Source: G963677445 sp963678275 (lineage in GTDB: Bacteria; Bacteroidota; Ignavibacteria; Ignavibacteriales; Melioribacteraceae). From it: DNA of 64,000 nucleotides. Under the pieces are notes generated by a model that made no database searches, had not been told where the DNA came from, and saw nothing but the letters and a program-made list of their open reading frames with translations. The position numbers and the translations under genes were made by a program. Shown in pieces: positions 52,434-61,199 of this stretch. The DNA lies in NCBI GenBank assembly GCA_963678275.1, contig OY782765.1:5332001-5396000 (forward strand). The letters run 5' to 3'. Positions within the stretch are counted from its first letter, which is position 1. Each line of letters begins with the position of its first letter.

Positions 52434-52653
52434 TTTGTTTCCGGAGTTAAAAAAAATTGTCGTAATACGCAATGTAATACAAAGGTAATATTTTGTCAAG
52501 TTCGTAAACACCCGGATTTCTCAGAGGTGAATTTTAGGCGATATTTCAGGGGCGGAAACAGATTTTTCGCGGATGTTCAGGAAATATTTGGATGCAATTC
52601 CTCATAATATTGAATCGCATCCTTAAATTCATTGTGAGCGGTTTGCAGGAAAA

Positions 52654-54957
52654 TTATTTCAATAAAATCATCTTCTTTGTTTCATAATAAGAATCGCCGC
52701 CGGATAAAGAGTAATAATATACTCCGCTTGGAAAATTGGCGGCATTCCATTGATAACTGTAATCACCGGCTTGTAAAAAATCATTCACAAGAGTGGTAAT
52801 CCGCTCTCCGAGAATATTATATATTGTGAGTTTTACATTTCCCGAAACGGGCATTGAAAAACCAATGGTGGTTGCCGGATTAAACGGATTGGGATAATTT
52901 TGACGCAGATGAAACTGATTTGGCAATTCTGATCCATTATCATCTGAAAAACCGGTTATCCCCGACTGGTTGGGAGCCTCGAAAGTCGGATACATCGAAA
53001 TAAAAGCTCCTGTTCCGTCAGGATATCGTCCATAAGATGAATCAGTTGCCTGAGCCCCGAAAATAATTTCATCTACGATCTGTAAGTCGGGAGAAACAAG
53101 GTAAATTGCTTCACCTGACTTGGAAATTTTAAAGTTCGCGTGCAATCCAGCCTGGTCTTCATCATCATCAGCCCAGATAATTAAATAACTTTCAGCCGCT
53201 ATAAAAGTATCCGGAAAAGCCCATTGTGTTAAATCAGTTCCATCATCAGATAAAAAATAGCCCCCAAGCGAGAGGTCACTATCACTGTTATTATACAACT
53301 CTATCCAGTCATCATATTCACCATTCGGGTCCTGAACAGTAGTATCATTATCTGCCATAAACTCATTTATTACCACATCACCGGTAACAGATAAAGAGTA
53401 AAACTCATATTCCGCGCGGGAAGGTAAAAATGTCGCGGAGTTTTCATTTTCGGCGTAGAAATAATACTGCATACCGGCCGCCCCTATTGTAACGGATACA
53501 CCATATATTCCGTCGCCGGCGGAACCATCATTATGGCTGCCGTCATCAAACGTTTCAGCTTTCGTAAAACGATCTGTTATACTATGACGGTAAGCCAGCG
53601 TCACAGAAGTTCCATTATTAACTTCCGCGTTAAACCAGATAGCGGAGTTAGGGGATGGGCTTTCCGGTGATATGGAAGGATTGCTGATCTGCGGCGCGGA
53701 GGCGGAAAACTCCGGCTGTGAATTTAAATATGTTACGCGTGAATTCATGAGCTGAGTAATCCCGACAATTAGTTCACCTCCCGGCGGAGGACCGCCTCCG
53801 ACCTGAATATTAATATTATTCAGAAAATCATTATAAGTATAAAACTTATTCTGATCGGCCTGCACATCCGAATCAATAATATTCTGAATTTCAAGAGCGC
53901 GGGTTTCATAGAAATTATTCGAAAAATTTTCATCGATCAAAGTTTTCATATGAGCGACATACATTTTTTTATAAACTGGATCGGATAATATTTTGCTGAT
54001 GATCGGGAAATTTGAACTGGTTGAATTCAGAAAAGGGCTCAATTGCTGCATTTGGTATATCGATAACTGCCCTCCGTTAAGAAGCCTTGAAAAAACGCCG
54101 AAACTTTCATTCAGGTCCCAAATAATCGGATTAAACCTGCCCGCGTCATCCTGATAAAGATAATAATTATGAGCAAAATTTATCGGCGCGTCAAGGTTGA
54201 CCAGTAAATTATCAAAAGCCAGCATCCACAGGTGACGATCAATATTTAATACATTTTCGACATAAGGAGTGTAATTATTTAGCGTATCTAAAAAGCTTAT
54301 TAATTCGCCCCAGCCATAATCTGATTGTAATTCATAATAGTCTGAATAATCAGCAGAATCCGCCCCCAGATATCCCCATATTGTATTCAAAGTCGGCGAA
54401 GAGTTCATCAATTCACCCTTGAAGCGGGGATTTTCATCACCCGAAAAATATGACCGCATAAAAAATTTATCGACACTTTGCACACTTGTATATAAACCTA
54501 AATGAATGCCGTTGATATAAACATTGATAAAATTTGCTTTGCTCGCCGGCATGTATTTCCTGGCTATTTCATAACTTAATACTTCACGGACAAAACTTGG
54601 GTCTTTATAAACATTGGCAAGTTTTAAAGTGCCGTAATTATCCAGTTTCTGATCTTCAAGAATATGATCGAGTTTAATATTCAATGGATTTTTAATCCTG
54701 TTCGGGCTGTATGAACTGTTACCTTTATAGCGGATGCCAACGCTGTCGAACTGTTCCCCATTTATAACCGCTGTTCCGACTAAACGGTTTTCATTCCCGT
54801 CGGCATATAAACTGTCCAAAAGGAAATCCCAGTTCGATTCCTGAAAGGTTATTTCGATAGTATTAATTGTGCCGATATCATAAAAATCCTGCGGCAGGGC
54901 CAGAGAGGGAGCTGCAAATAACAGAATGAGCAAAATCCTGATCTTATTAATCAACAT
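52654..54957 (-). CDS. CotH kinase-like secreted protein with lamin-tail domain and T9SS tail
   Basis: 767 residues. Signal peptide (about 1-22). CotH-like atypical kinase domain (about 28-400) has VGIRYKGNSSYSPNRIKNP, FVREVLSYEIARKYMPAS, and the catalytic-type block NLDAPINFAHNYYLY with IIWDLNESFG. A beta-sandwich (about 420-520) precedes a lamin-tail domain (about 525-640: INEFMADNDTTVQDPNGEYDDWIELYN). The T9SS tail occupies about 675-767. CotH proteins phosphorylate secreted proteins in spore formers; in this lineage they are surface proteins of unknown target. Confidence 0.88.
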   Translation of the reverse strand: MLINKIRILLILLFAAPSLALPQDFYDIGTINTIEITFQESNWDFLLDSLYADGNENRLVGTAVINGEQFDSVGIRYKGNSSYSPNRIKNPLNIKLDHILEDQKLDNYGTLKLANVYKDPSFVREVLSYEIARKYMPASKANFINVYINGIHLGLYTSVQSVDKFFMRSYFSGDENPRFKGELMNSSPTLNTIWGYLGADSADYSDYYELQSDYGWGELISFLDTLNNYTPYVENVLNIDRHLWMLAFDNLLVNLDAPINFAHNYYLYQDDAGRFNPIIWDLNESFGVFSRLLNGGQLSIYQMQQLSPFLNSTSSNFPIISKILSDPVYKKMYVAHMKTLIDENFSNNFYETRALEIQNIIDSDVQADQNKFYTYNDFLNNINIQVGGGPPPGGELIVGITQLMNSRVTYLNSQPEFSASAPQISNPSISPESPSPNSAIWFNAEVNNGTSVTLAYRHSITDRFTKAETFDDGSHNDGSAGDGIYGVSVTIGAAGMQYYFYAENENSATFLPSRAEYEFYSLSVTGDVVINEFMADNDTTVQDPNGEYDDWIELYNNSDSDLSLGGYFLSDDGTDLTQWAFPDTFIAAESYLIIWADDDEDQAGLHANFKISKSGEAIYLVSPDLQIVDEIIFGAQATDSSYGRYPDGTGAFISMYPTFEAPNQSGITGFSDDNGSELPNQFHLRQNYPNPFNPATTIGFSMPVSGNVKLTIYNILGERITTLVNDFLQAGDYSYQWNAANFPSGVYYYSLSGGDSYYETKKMILLK

Positions 54958-55546
54958 TTATTTCTCCAAATTTATTAGTAATAACTATTTCCATATAATC
55001 ATAACATGGCAGAAACTGAACCAAATTATAAATCATTCTTATTTTTTCACCTGACCGATCAGTATCATTTCGGTCCGGGACAGATTGTGTACTACCGGGG
55101 CACTGCTATATGAGTCCGTTAAAACTTTGATATTCTATGCTGCCATTAACTTAAGCTCAATAAAAGCTACTCCGGAATAAGTATAAGTATTAAACTTTCT
55201 TTCGAATAATTACCGGTTCCTAAGGTACATAATAATTACTGAAAAAAGAGTGATATCAACCATCACCATGTAACATCAGTTAATTTTAATTTCCTCGTAC
55301 ATATCTAAAAATTCCTTTGATGAACATATTCGTTTTTATTCTGACGTCGTCCCGTGAAAAAACGTGCGTTTGTTCAAAATATTTTTTTTGAGACCGGGGG
55401 AAAGGGGCGCCACGATTGAAAAGAAATGACCATTGGTTTGAAATAATAATAAAATATTTTCTGCCTGCGATTACGGAGCTTCTATAGAACACATGTTGAA
55501 TAAAAAACCCTTCAGAGAATAATATGAAGGGATAAAATGTTTTCAG
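54958..55546. other. Gene-free region
   Basis: About 590 bases with no supported gene. A short frame at 55286-55492 has no signal, domain or ribosome-binding site worth calling. TACTCCGGAATAAGTATAAG near 55169 and other short motifs show no repeat elsewhere in the window. Confidence 0.45.
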
Positions 55547-56122
55547 TTAAAATTTCAGAGACGGAGAGTTTGCGTCACCACGCGGAGGGGGAGGTTCTTC
55601 ACCTGCGGGAGGAGGGGGAGGCCGGTTCTCTATATTATTTGGGGGCGGAGGGTTTTTACGAAACACCTCATGCATCAGTAATTTGAGTTTTTTCTGCTGC
55701 TCCGGCTTACATAATTTTTTCAAATCCAGGAAATGCTGAAAGGTAAGCTGTTCTATTTGAGCCTGTTTCTCCTGAGCAAGAGTCAGCAGAGAATCGGACA
55801 ATTTCTGACGCGGCTTTTCCTGTAATACTTCATCAAACATCTGCTTTTTTATTTGACGTATTTCTTCATTCAAACGATGTGTTTGCCGGCGGTGTTCCTG
55901 ACGCATCTCTAAATATCGCCCTGTCTGGGTTTCATCAAATCCAAGTTCCGCATTCAGCAAATGTTCGAGCCGCGCTTCTTCCTTTATCTTACGGTTTGAT
56001 TCTCTTATACCCTGGTTATGTGATGGCCTGCCCATCCACAATAACAAAAGTGTTCCCAAATTCAATAAAGTTAATACTACTATAAATATTATCAGGTAAC
56101 GTTTTTGTTTAAAAATATCCAT
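55547..56122 (-). CDS. CpxP/Spy-like periplasmic protein
   Basis: 191 residues. N-terminal membrane anchor (about 10-30: LIIFIVVLTLLNLGTLLLLW), then an Arg/Glu/Gln-rich all-helical domain (about 45-150) with LGFDETQTGRYLEMRQEHRR and a KKLCKPEQQKKLKLL repeat, the LTXXQ-type hook of CpxP, Spy and CnrX. The C-terminus is Pro-rich (PPPPNN, PPPPPAGEE). Such proteins sense or buffer misfolding or metals. It lies 11 bases after the anti-sigma gene, so it is likely the sensor part of the sigma/anti-sigma cassette. Confidence 0.78.
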   Translation of the reverse strand: MDIFKQKRYLIIFIVVLTLLNLGTLLLLWMGRPSHNQGIRESNRKIKEEARLEHLLNAELGFDETQTGRYLEMRQEHRRQTHRLNEEIRQIKKQMFDEVLQEKPRQKLSDSLLTLAQEKQAQIEQLTFQHFLDLKKLCKPEQQKKLKLLMHEVFRKNPPPPNNIENRPPPPPAGEEPPPPRGDANSPSLKF

Positions 56123-56133
56123 AACTTATCCTG

Positions 56134-56460
56134 TCAGAAAATAATATTATCATTATTATTATCACTATCCAACTCGAGATCACCGGCAAGTATTTCGGCC
56201 AGCTCCTTCCTGGAGTTGGTTTGTTCACGCACTTCCATTCCGCCAAGATACCAGATCGACACACTTGTATTTATAGCTATCAGCGCTATAATTAATGCCG
56301 GTCTTAAAAATGGGGCGAATACATTCTGTTGCCGTGCCTTCTCATCCAGCCTTCCCTGAACACGGGTAAAAAAATATGGATCGGGAGGAAGTTTTTCGGC
56401 CGCGTCAAACTGGTTCAATGTTTTATTTATTTCCTGCTCTATATTATCTTTTTTGTTCAT
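56134..56460 (-). CDS. Putative anti-sigma factor
   Basis: 108 residues with a cytoplasmic helical head (1-45: NKTLNQFDAAEKLPPDPYFF) and one membrane helix (about 52-72: PALIIALIAINTSVSIWYLG), then an acidic periplasmic tail. No zinc HXXXCXXC motif is seen, so it would be a non-ZAS anti-sigma. The call rests mainly on position between an ECF sigma gene and a CpxP-like gene, the CnrH-CnrY-CnrX type arrangement. Confidence 0.72.
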   Translation of the reverse strand: MNKKDNIEQEINKTLNQFDAAEKLPPDPYFFTRVQGRLDEKARQQNVFAPFLRPALIIALIAINTSVSIWYLGGMEVREQTNSRKELAEILAGDLELDSDNNNDNIIF

Positions 56461-56580
56461 GATATTAGTCCTAAAATTACCCGGACGATATTTATTATTA
56501 AAATTTATGCTATATATTTTTTCTCTATGTTATGTTACAGATGGTAATTGGACGTCATTTTTTTATTAAACATGCACCGT

Positions 56581-57123
56581 TTATTTTTTTCTTTTATAAT
56601 ATTCATATAACTCTTTGTGTAAATTCCTTTTCGCCCTGTGCAGCAAAGACTCAGCCGAAGATAAGGATAATTCCATAATCGAAGATATTTCCTTGTTACT
56701 GAATCCTTCATATTTACTCAGAGTAATTGCTGTCTGCTGCTTTTGCGGAAGTTTTGTTATTGCTTCATCCAGTATTTGTTTCCTCTCTTTCTCTTCAAGT
56801 TCCTGATGAGGATTACCCTGAGCGGGAATAATAATTTCTTCATTCCCCTCCCCGATTCCAAATAATGAGGTGAACTTACCGAACCGTCTTTTTCTTTTCA
56901 TTTTTCGCAGGAAATCCAGTGACTTATTTACCGCGATACGGTATATCCATGTAGATAATTCCGATTCCTCACGAAAGTGTGACAGGGACTCAAACACCTG
57001 CACAAAAACATCCTGCGCCAGATCATCCGCGTCATCCCTGTTTTTAACAAACCTGAAACAGGTGTTGCGTACTCTCTCCTGATTTTCTTCCACTATTTTT
57101 TTGAAATCGCTATTTTGGATCAC
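56581..57123 (-). CDS. ECF-type RNA polymerase sigma factor
   Basis: 180 residues. Region 2: NRDDADDLAQDVFVQVFESL (about 24-43) and STWIYRIAVNKSLDFLRK. Region 4: LPQKQQTAITLSKYEGFSNKEIS with HRAKRNLHKEL at the end. Region 3 is missing, as in all ECF sigmas. It should bind core polymerase and turn on an envelope-stress or metal regulon that includes its own operon. The start follows the ATTTTTTT-rich leader; the next gene is the proposed anti-sigma, 120 bases on. Confidence 0.93.
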   Translation of the reverse strand: MIQNSDFKKIVEENQERVRNTCFRFVKNRDDADDLAQDVFVQVFESLSHFREESELSTWIYRIAVNKSLDFLRKMKRKRRFGKFTSLFGIGEGNEEIIIPAQGNPHQELEEKERKQILDEAITKLPQKQQTAITLSKYEGFSNKEISSIMELSLSSAESLLHRAKRNLHKELYEYYKRKK

Positions 57124-57304
57124 GGACCGCTATTTAATATTCTGAAATATCTGCATCTAATATTTTGACGAAAATTTAACAAAATCCTTTTTCTCATGAA
57201 AAAATATCTAATAGCAGTCAATTTTTAGATAAATTAGTGTGTAACTCAATAAATAACAAAAACCGACCATAAGCCGGCTTTTATTATAGTAAAATTCGTC
57301 AGAG

Positions 57305-59239
57305 CTATTTCATTAAAAGCATTTTGCCTGATTCGCTGAAACTGCCTGCGGTCATCCGGTAGATGTAGGCGCCGCTTGAAAGGGTTGAGGCGTCGAATGT
57401 AACCTGGTGGCTGCCAGCCTCGAGGTTTTTATTCAGAGCTGTAGAGACAAGTTTTCCGAGAATATCATAAATCTTAATTGAAACATTCTGCCTTTCAGCG
57501 ATTTCAAACCTGATTGTTGTCTCAGGATTAAAAGGATTCGGGTAGTTCTTTGAAAGAGAATATCCTTCGGGATTTGCGGGCAGATCATCAACAGAGACAA
57601 CATTCAGGAATACTTTTTTAAGTTCGATTCCATTGCCGGTTCCCAGGTCGCGTGTATACTCCTTATTTGTAAAATCATTCCAGTGTTCATGCACACCGAG
57701 GCAGGGCATCGGAGTTCCGCTGCCATCCGGATCATAGGTGATTCCATCGGGCCACCATTCGCTGCTGGCCGCCTGGTGGATATAGTCATCCACCGCGGGA
57801 AAATTCGGATATTCAACTTTACCGTTTGTCCCATCATATTCAGCCCGGAGAAAATCATAGCCGACAGATTCAATCGCTACCGGATCGAGAGAGGCGAAAA
57901 GGGAAGAAGTCCAGTCCCCGTTAAATGGCGGAATATCCCATTTTGTGGGAGGATCAACCGCTTCACTGCCGGCGAAAAGGGCGTCGAGCAGAAAGAGAAC
58001 AGTATTGCCGCCAAGACGTTCATGCCCCATGAGATCGGATGTAATTCTGTACATTTTGTAATCGGTTCTTTCCGGGGGACCTTCATCGGGAGCCACGAGT
58101 CCGGGATGCAGATTAAATGCGTTATCCTGTGTGTGTGAGCCGAAATGATTCTTGGGGAATAATGTAATGCCGGCTCTCGCGTGCGCTTTAAGTGTGGGCA
58201 GATTTATCATATAATCGGCCTCTTCAAGGACTGTATAGATATTATCAGATGCCATCGGGAGGACAGTCTGGTTATCGGAATAATGTATCGGGTTGGTTGT
58301 TCCCGGGATTACTTCCTCGCGGCCATATCCCCCTTCGTAAGCTATGTAATGTACATCGGGAAACTCGGCATACCATTTATCATAACAATGGTTGTAAAGA
58401 TGCTTCATAGGATCGCCAACATAAATAGATTCTTCCTCAACACCATAAATATTGATTAGCTGCCTGAGCAGTGAAAGAACCACATGGGGGGAAGTTTCAG
58501 CAACCGCATAGTATTCATTCTCTTTTTTGTTATTATCGTTTGTTATATTTCCCCAGTCACTTCCTTTACCCCATGAGCTGGTGGCATTAATTTTTATGAA
58601 TATTTTCTCACCCGCTGTATAGGCTCTTTCCTCTCCATGTTTATTTGTATTAAAAAAGGTGAATATATCATCCCAGGCGAGTGAGTCATTTTCAGCGTCA
58701 GTGAGGTTGAGCAGGCATTGTGAAAGCATGGCGTCAATATTGGGCTGGCTGTTGTTTTTATCGAGGAACCAGCCGTCATCTTCATCGGTGCCTATGCCAT
58801 CGCCATTATATGTATTTGTGCAATTTTCATTTGTAGCGTCTTTGTCCCACACCCATACAACCCGGCCGGGAAAAATCCCTTTCGCTTCGCCGAAGGGATC
58901 ATTGACAGCCTGGTTAAATTTAACCGCGCCGCTTGTCTGTTGAACAGGATTCAGCATAAAAACCGCGCCTGAGAAGATAAAAAGCATAAGAAACAAAACT
59001 GTCGCGGCATATCTCTTTTCAATAAAGGCGTTCTTTAATCCCCTGAAAAACGCTACCGAACCGGTAAGTCCGATAAGCCATAAAACAAAAGCTGAAGCCA
59101 TCGGCGCCGCGGCTTTCATGCAGGGATAGGAGGCTCTCGTCGGTTTGGGAATTACTCTGACAAGAAACCATATAAGAGCTAAGAGTCCGGTTAAAGGTAT
59201 CAGGATTTTAGGCAGGGAATTTCGAATGCGGTCTTTCAT
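57305..59239 (-). CDS. DUF362 protein with three N-terminal membrane helices and T9SS tail
   Basis: 644 residues. Three hydrophobic helices (about 12-29, 47-66, 78-96) precede a DUF362 domain (about 120-500) with VVWVWDKDATNENC at its start, YVGDPMKHLYNHCYDKW, MINLPTLKAHARAGITLFPKN and DALFAGSEA. A type A tail follows (about 560-644: NYPNPFNPETTIRFEI to SESGKMLLMK). T9SS cargo normally has a cleavable signal peptide, so a polytopic N-terminus with this tail is unusual; cleavage after the third helix could reconcile it. The DUF362 function is not established; some members bind Fe-S clusters, but I see no such motif here. Confidence 0.82.
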   Translation of the reverse strand: MKDRIRNSLPKILIPLTGLLALIWFLVRVIPKPTRASYPCMKAAAPMASAFVLWLIGLTGSVAFFRGLKNAFIEKRYAATVLFLMLFIFSGAVFMLNPVQQTSGAVKFNQAVNDPFGEAKGIFPGRVVWVWDKDATNENCTNTYNGDGIGTDEDDGWFLDKNNSQPNIDAMLSQCLLNLTDAENDSLAWDDIFTFFNTNKHGEERAYTAGEKIFIKINATSSWGKGSDWGNITNDNNKKENEYYAVAETSPHVVLSLLRQLINIYGVEEESIYVGDPMKHLYNHCYDKWYAEFPDVHYIAYEGGYGREEVIPGTTNPIHYSDNQTVLPMASDNIYTVLEEADYMINLPTLKAHARAGITLFPKNHFGSHTQDNAFNLHPGLVAPDEGPPERTDYKMYRITSDLMGHERLGGNTVLFLLDALFAGSEAVDPPTKWDIPPFNGDWTSSLFASLDPVAIESVGYDFLRAEYDGTNGKVEYPNFPAVDDYIHQAASSEWWPDGITYDPDGSGTPMPCLGVHEHWNDFTNKEYTRDLGTGNGIELKKVFLNVVSVDDLPANPEGYSLSKNYPNPFNPETTIRFEIAERQNVSIKIYDILGKLVSTALNKNLEAGSHQVTFDASTLSSGAYIYRMTAGSFSESGKMLLMK

Positions 59240-59522
59240 AAGAGGATGTTTGGTTTTGTTTTTAAGAAAAATGATTTTATATTAAATTTAATTTGCGATA
59301 ATATTTTATAAAAAGCAAACAGAGGTTTGAGGAGATGTTTATTTACCAATTGTGAATATAAAATTTCGAATCGTGTTCTTAGCGTCTCTGCGTGAGTGAT
59401 TTTTATTGCCGAAATTTGAGGTGTGATCAGAAGTATTAGGGCCACAAAATCACAAAAACTCAAAATCCCCCTAAAAATGAGCAACGAGATATAATAAACA
59501 GGGTATCATTAAAGAAGAATAA

Positions 59523-59801
59523 CTATGTGATTTTTACTTCAATTCCTTTATCGGTTTCTTCGATTGCCAGGCTGTAATGGTAACCCATCAGGTAATTGGG
59601 TAGCAGGGCCGTCAGTATAAGCGGCCACCATGAAAAATAGAAAAGGAATGTCAATGGTGGCAACCTCCATTTGTCCATCTCGATTTTATTATCAGAAATG
59701 GTTTTAACACTGTATCCCATCCTGAGAAATTCATCAACCGTATCCCTGAATTTTTCAGGGACTTGTGTGATTAAATTTTCGTAGTCTTTTTTGAAAAGCA
59801 T
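59523..59801 (-). CDS. Small membrane protein, unknown
   Basis: 92 residues. A cytoplasmic head (1-48) with VDEFLRMGYSVKTISDNKIEM is followed by a hydrophobic hairpin (about 50-75: LTFLFYFSWWPLILTALLPN) and a short tail. Family not recognised. An ATG start is preceded by a weak A-rich leader. It is the distal member of a group of three small minus-strand membrane genes. Confidence 0.6.
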   Translation of the reverse strand: MLFKKDYENLITQVPEKFRDTVDEFLRMGYSVKTISDNKIEMDKWRLPPLTFLFYFSWWPLILTALLPNYLMGYHYSLAIEETDKGIEVKIT

Positions 59802-59868
59802 AAAAAGTCCAAAATGATCTAAAAACGGAAACTTTTCCTAACATTAAATTTTGAATACCAAAATGATA

Positions 59869-60348
59869 TTATAAATCCAGCGGAATGCTGTAAAAATAAT
59901 TGTATGAAATGAAAATAATAAAACAAAGGGTAAGAGAAAGAATTATCCAGGATGTAAATATAATAAATACTTTTTTATCCAGTCTTCGATTATGCCGTAT
60001 CATAATGAGAGATAAAACCATTAAAATTATCAGATTTGGAAAAATAATATGTGTATCATGGATCGCCATTCCCCACCAGTGCCCGATATGCCCATACCCA
60101 AAGATGGTAAGGTAGTAATCATAAAGTAATATGGAAATCCAGGAAAAAAGAATAAAAAAATGACTTAAAACGAATAGATTTAAAGTCAGGGAAATTCTAT
60201 TTACCGGAGGGAGAATAATCCAAAGACAGATGTATCCGATTGTAAAATAGATTGAAAGTAAGTATTCTTGACTTCTGGGTTCAACCAGGGGCAAAGTAAT
60301 ATCAAAAATTATTATTAAACAAAGAGTTACTAGATAACCTTTTTTCAT
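59869..60348 (-). CDS. Small polytopic membrane protein, unknown
   Basis: 159 residues, four predicted membrane helices, with conserved-looking HIGHWWGMAIHDTH between helices 2 and 3. The His and Trp residues in that loop could bind a metal, but this is only a suggestion. It overlaps the 3' end of the preceding gene by 4 bases (ATGA), so the two are coupled. Family not recognised. Confidence 0.65.
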   Translation of the reverse strand: MKKGYLVTLCLIIIFDITLPLVEPRSQEYLLSIYFTIGYICLWIILPPVNRISLTLNLFVLSHFFILFSWISILLYDYYLTIFGYGHIGHWWGMAIHDTHIIFPNLIILMVLSLIMIRHNRRLDKKVFIIFTSWIILSLTLCFIIFISYNYFYSIPLDL

Positions 60349-60764
60349 TCTGGTAATATTTTTCTCGGGATCAATTCCCTATGTAATGTATCTGGGAAAT
60401 CATCGATTTTGTTGTACATTATCAGGTAAGTGTTGATATCAAAATTGTACCTGAAGTAATAATTATTTTTCAAGCTATCAAGCAAGTAAGATTTTAGTGT
60501 CGATTTCCTATCAGGATAGATTGAATTTGAATCCTGATAATAAAATAACTCAAGCTTTAATTTCCTATCCAGGAAATTTCTGTAATTATCTGCTGAAAGC
60601 ATGTAGTTTAAGTTAAATTGTTCATGTATTGAACGCAGAAGGTTATCATGCAACAATGGCAGGAAGGAAATTCTACTCAGATTCTCATTAATATTATCAT
60701 AGATGTTATAATATTGTTCCGATTCTTTTTCGGCGATACCCGGGAAAATAAAAATATTTGCCAC
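60345..60764 (-). CDS. Small membrane-anchored protein, start uncertain
   Basis: 139 residues from a GTG at 60764, coupled by ATGA to the gene at 59869. The GTG cuts through a hydrophobic stretch that continues upstream in frame (VPLVLIIFGIVANIFIFPG), so the true protein is longer. In frame there is no ATG, GTG or TTG before a stop about 70 bases upstream. Another frame opens with GTG near 60836 (AAGGA just after) and would join this one if one A of the AAAA run near 60806 were absent. Either a rare start codon or a one-base indel is present. The body is helical and Tyr/Asn-rich. Function unknown. Confidence 0.55.
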   Translation of the reverse strand: MANIFIFPGIAEKESEQYYNIYDNINENLSRISFLPLLHDNLLRSIHEQFNLNYMLSADNYRNFLDRKLKLELFYYQDSNSIYPDRKSTLKSYLLDSLKNNYYFRYNFDINTYLIMYNKIDDFPDTLHRELIPRKILPE

Positions 60765-60839
60765 AATTCCGAAAATGATCAGAACCAGAGGAACGATATT
60801 TCCTTTTGTGATAGTGTTGATAATCCTTATTCACTGATT

Positions 60840-61199
60840 TGTTGAACGAACTAAATAAATATAATAAAATTTGAGCTTAAGAATTATACCAAAAACAGGT
60901 CGGGATATTATTTTAATAATGAAAACCGGGAGATCACCATGGTATAAAAAACGATTAAAGAAGAGCTGAGACCGAAAGTGGATGAACCACTAAGAACATA
61001 AAGATGCAAATGGAAAATGAGGAGTTGATGTGTTCAGTAAACACAACTGCGGTTTAATGTTTACGAAAAATTCTGACATTTTGCGTGGGATTTAACTTTT
61101 TCCTGATAACCAGGTTATCATAGAAGGCAGGGAGTGTTTTCGAAAAAAAGCAAAAGGAGCGGATGGCGGCAGCGTGTCCATCGCTCCTTTTATTGAGTG
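60840..61199. other. Gene-free region with a degenerate family A core
   Basis: 61066-61103 carries GACATTTTGCGTGGGATTTA, a diverged core of repeat family A without its other parts. The right end holds the terminator of the GH97 gene. Nothing else is supported. Confidence 0.5.
61143..61191 (-). terminator. Intrinsic terminator of the GH97 gene
   Basis: Read on the minus strand: AAAAGGAGCGATGG pairs with CCATCCGCTCCTTTT (one bulged base), a 14-bp stem with an 11-base loop, followed by GCTTTTTTT. It begins 9 bases after the stop codon at 61200. Confidence 0.88.

Noticed and set aside
55286..55492. 68-codon minus-strand frame
   Set aside because: No signal peptide, domain or initiation site; composition like non-coding DNA.
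59236..59484. 82-codon frame overlapping the DUF362 start
   Set aside because: Includes ITHAETLRTRFE, a translated intergenic repeat; no ribosome-binding site, and it lies in the leader of the DUF362 gene.
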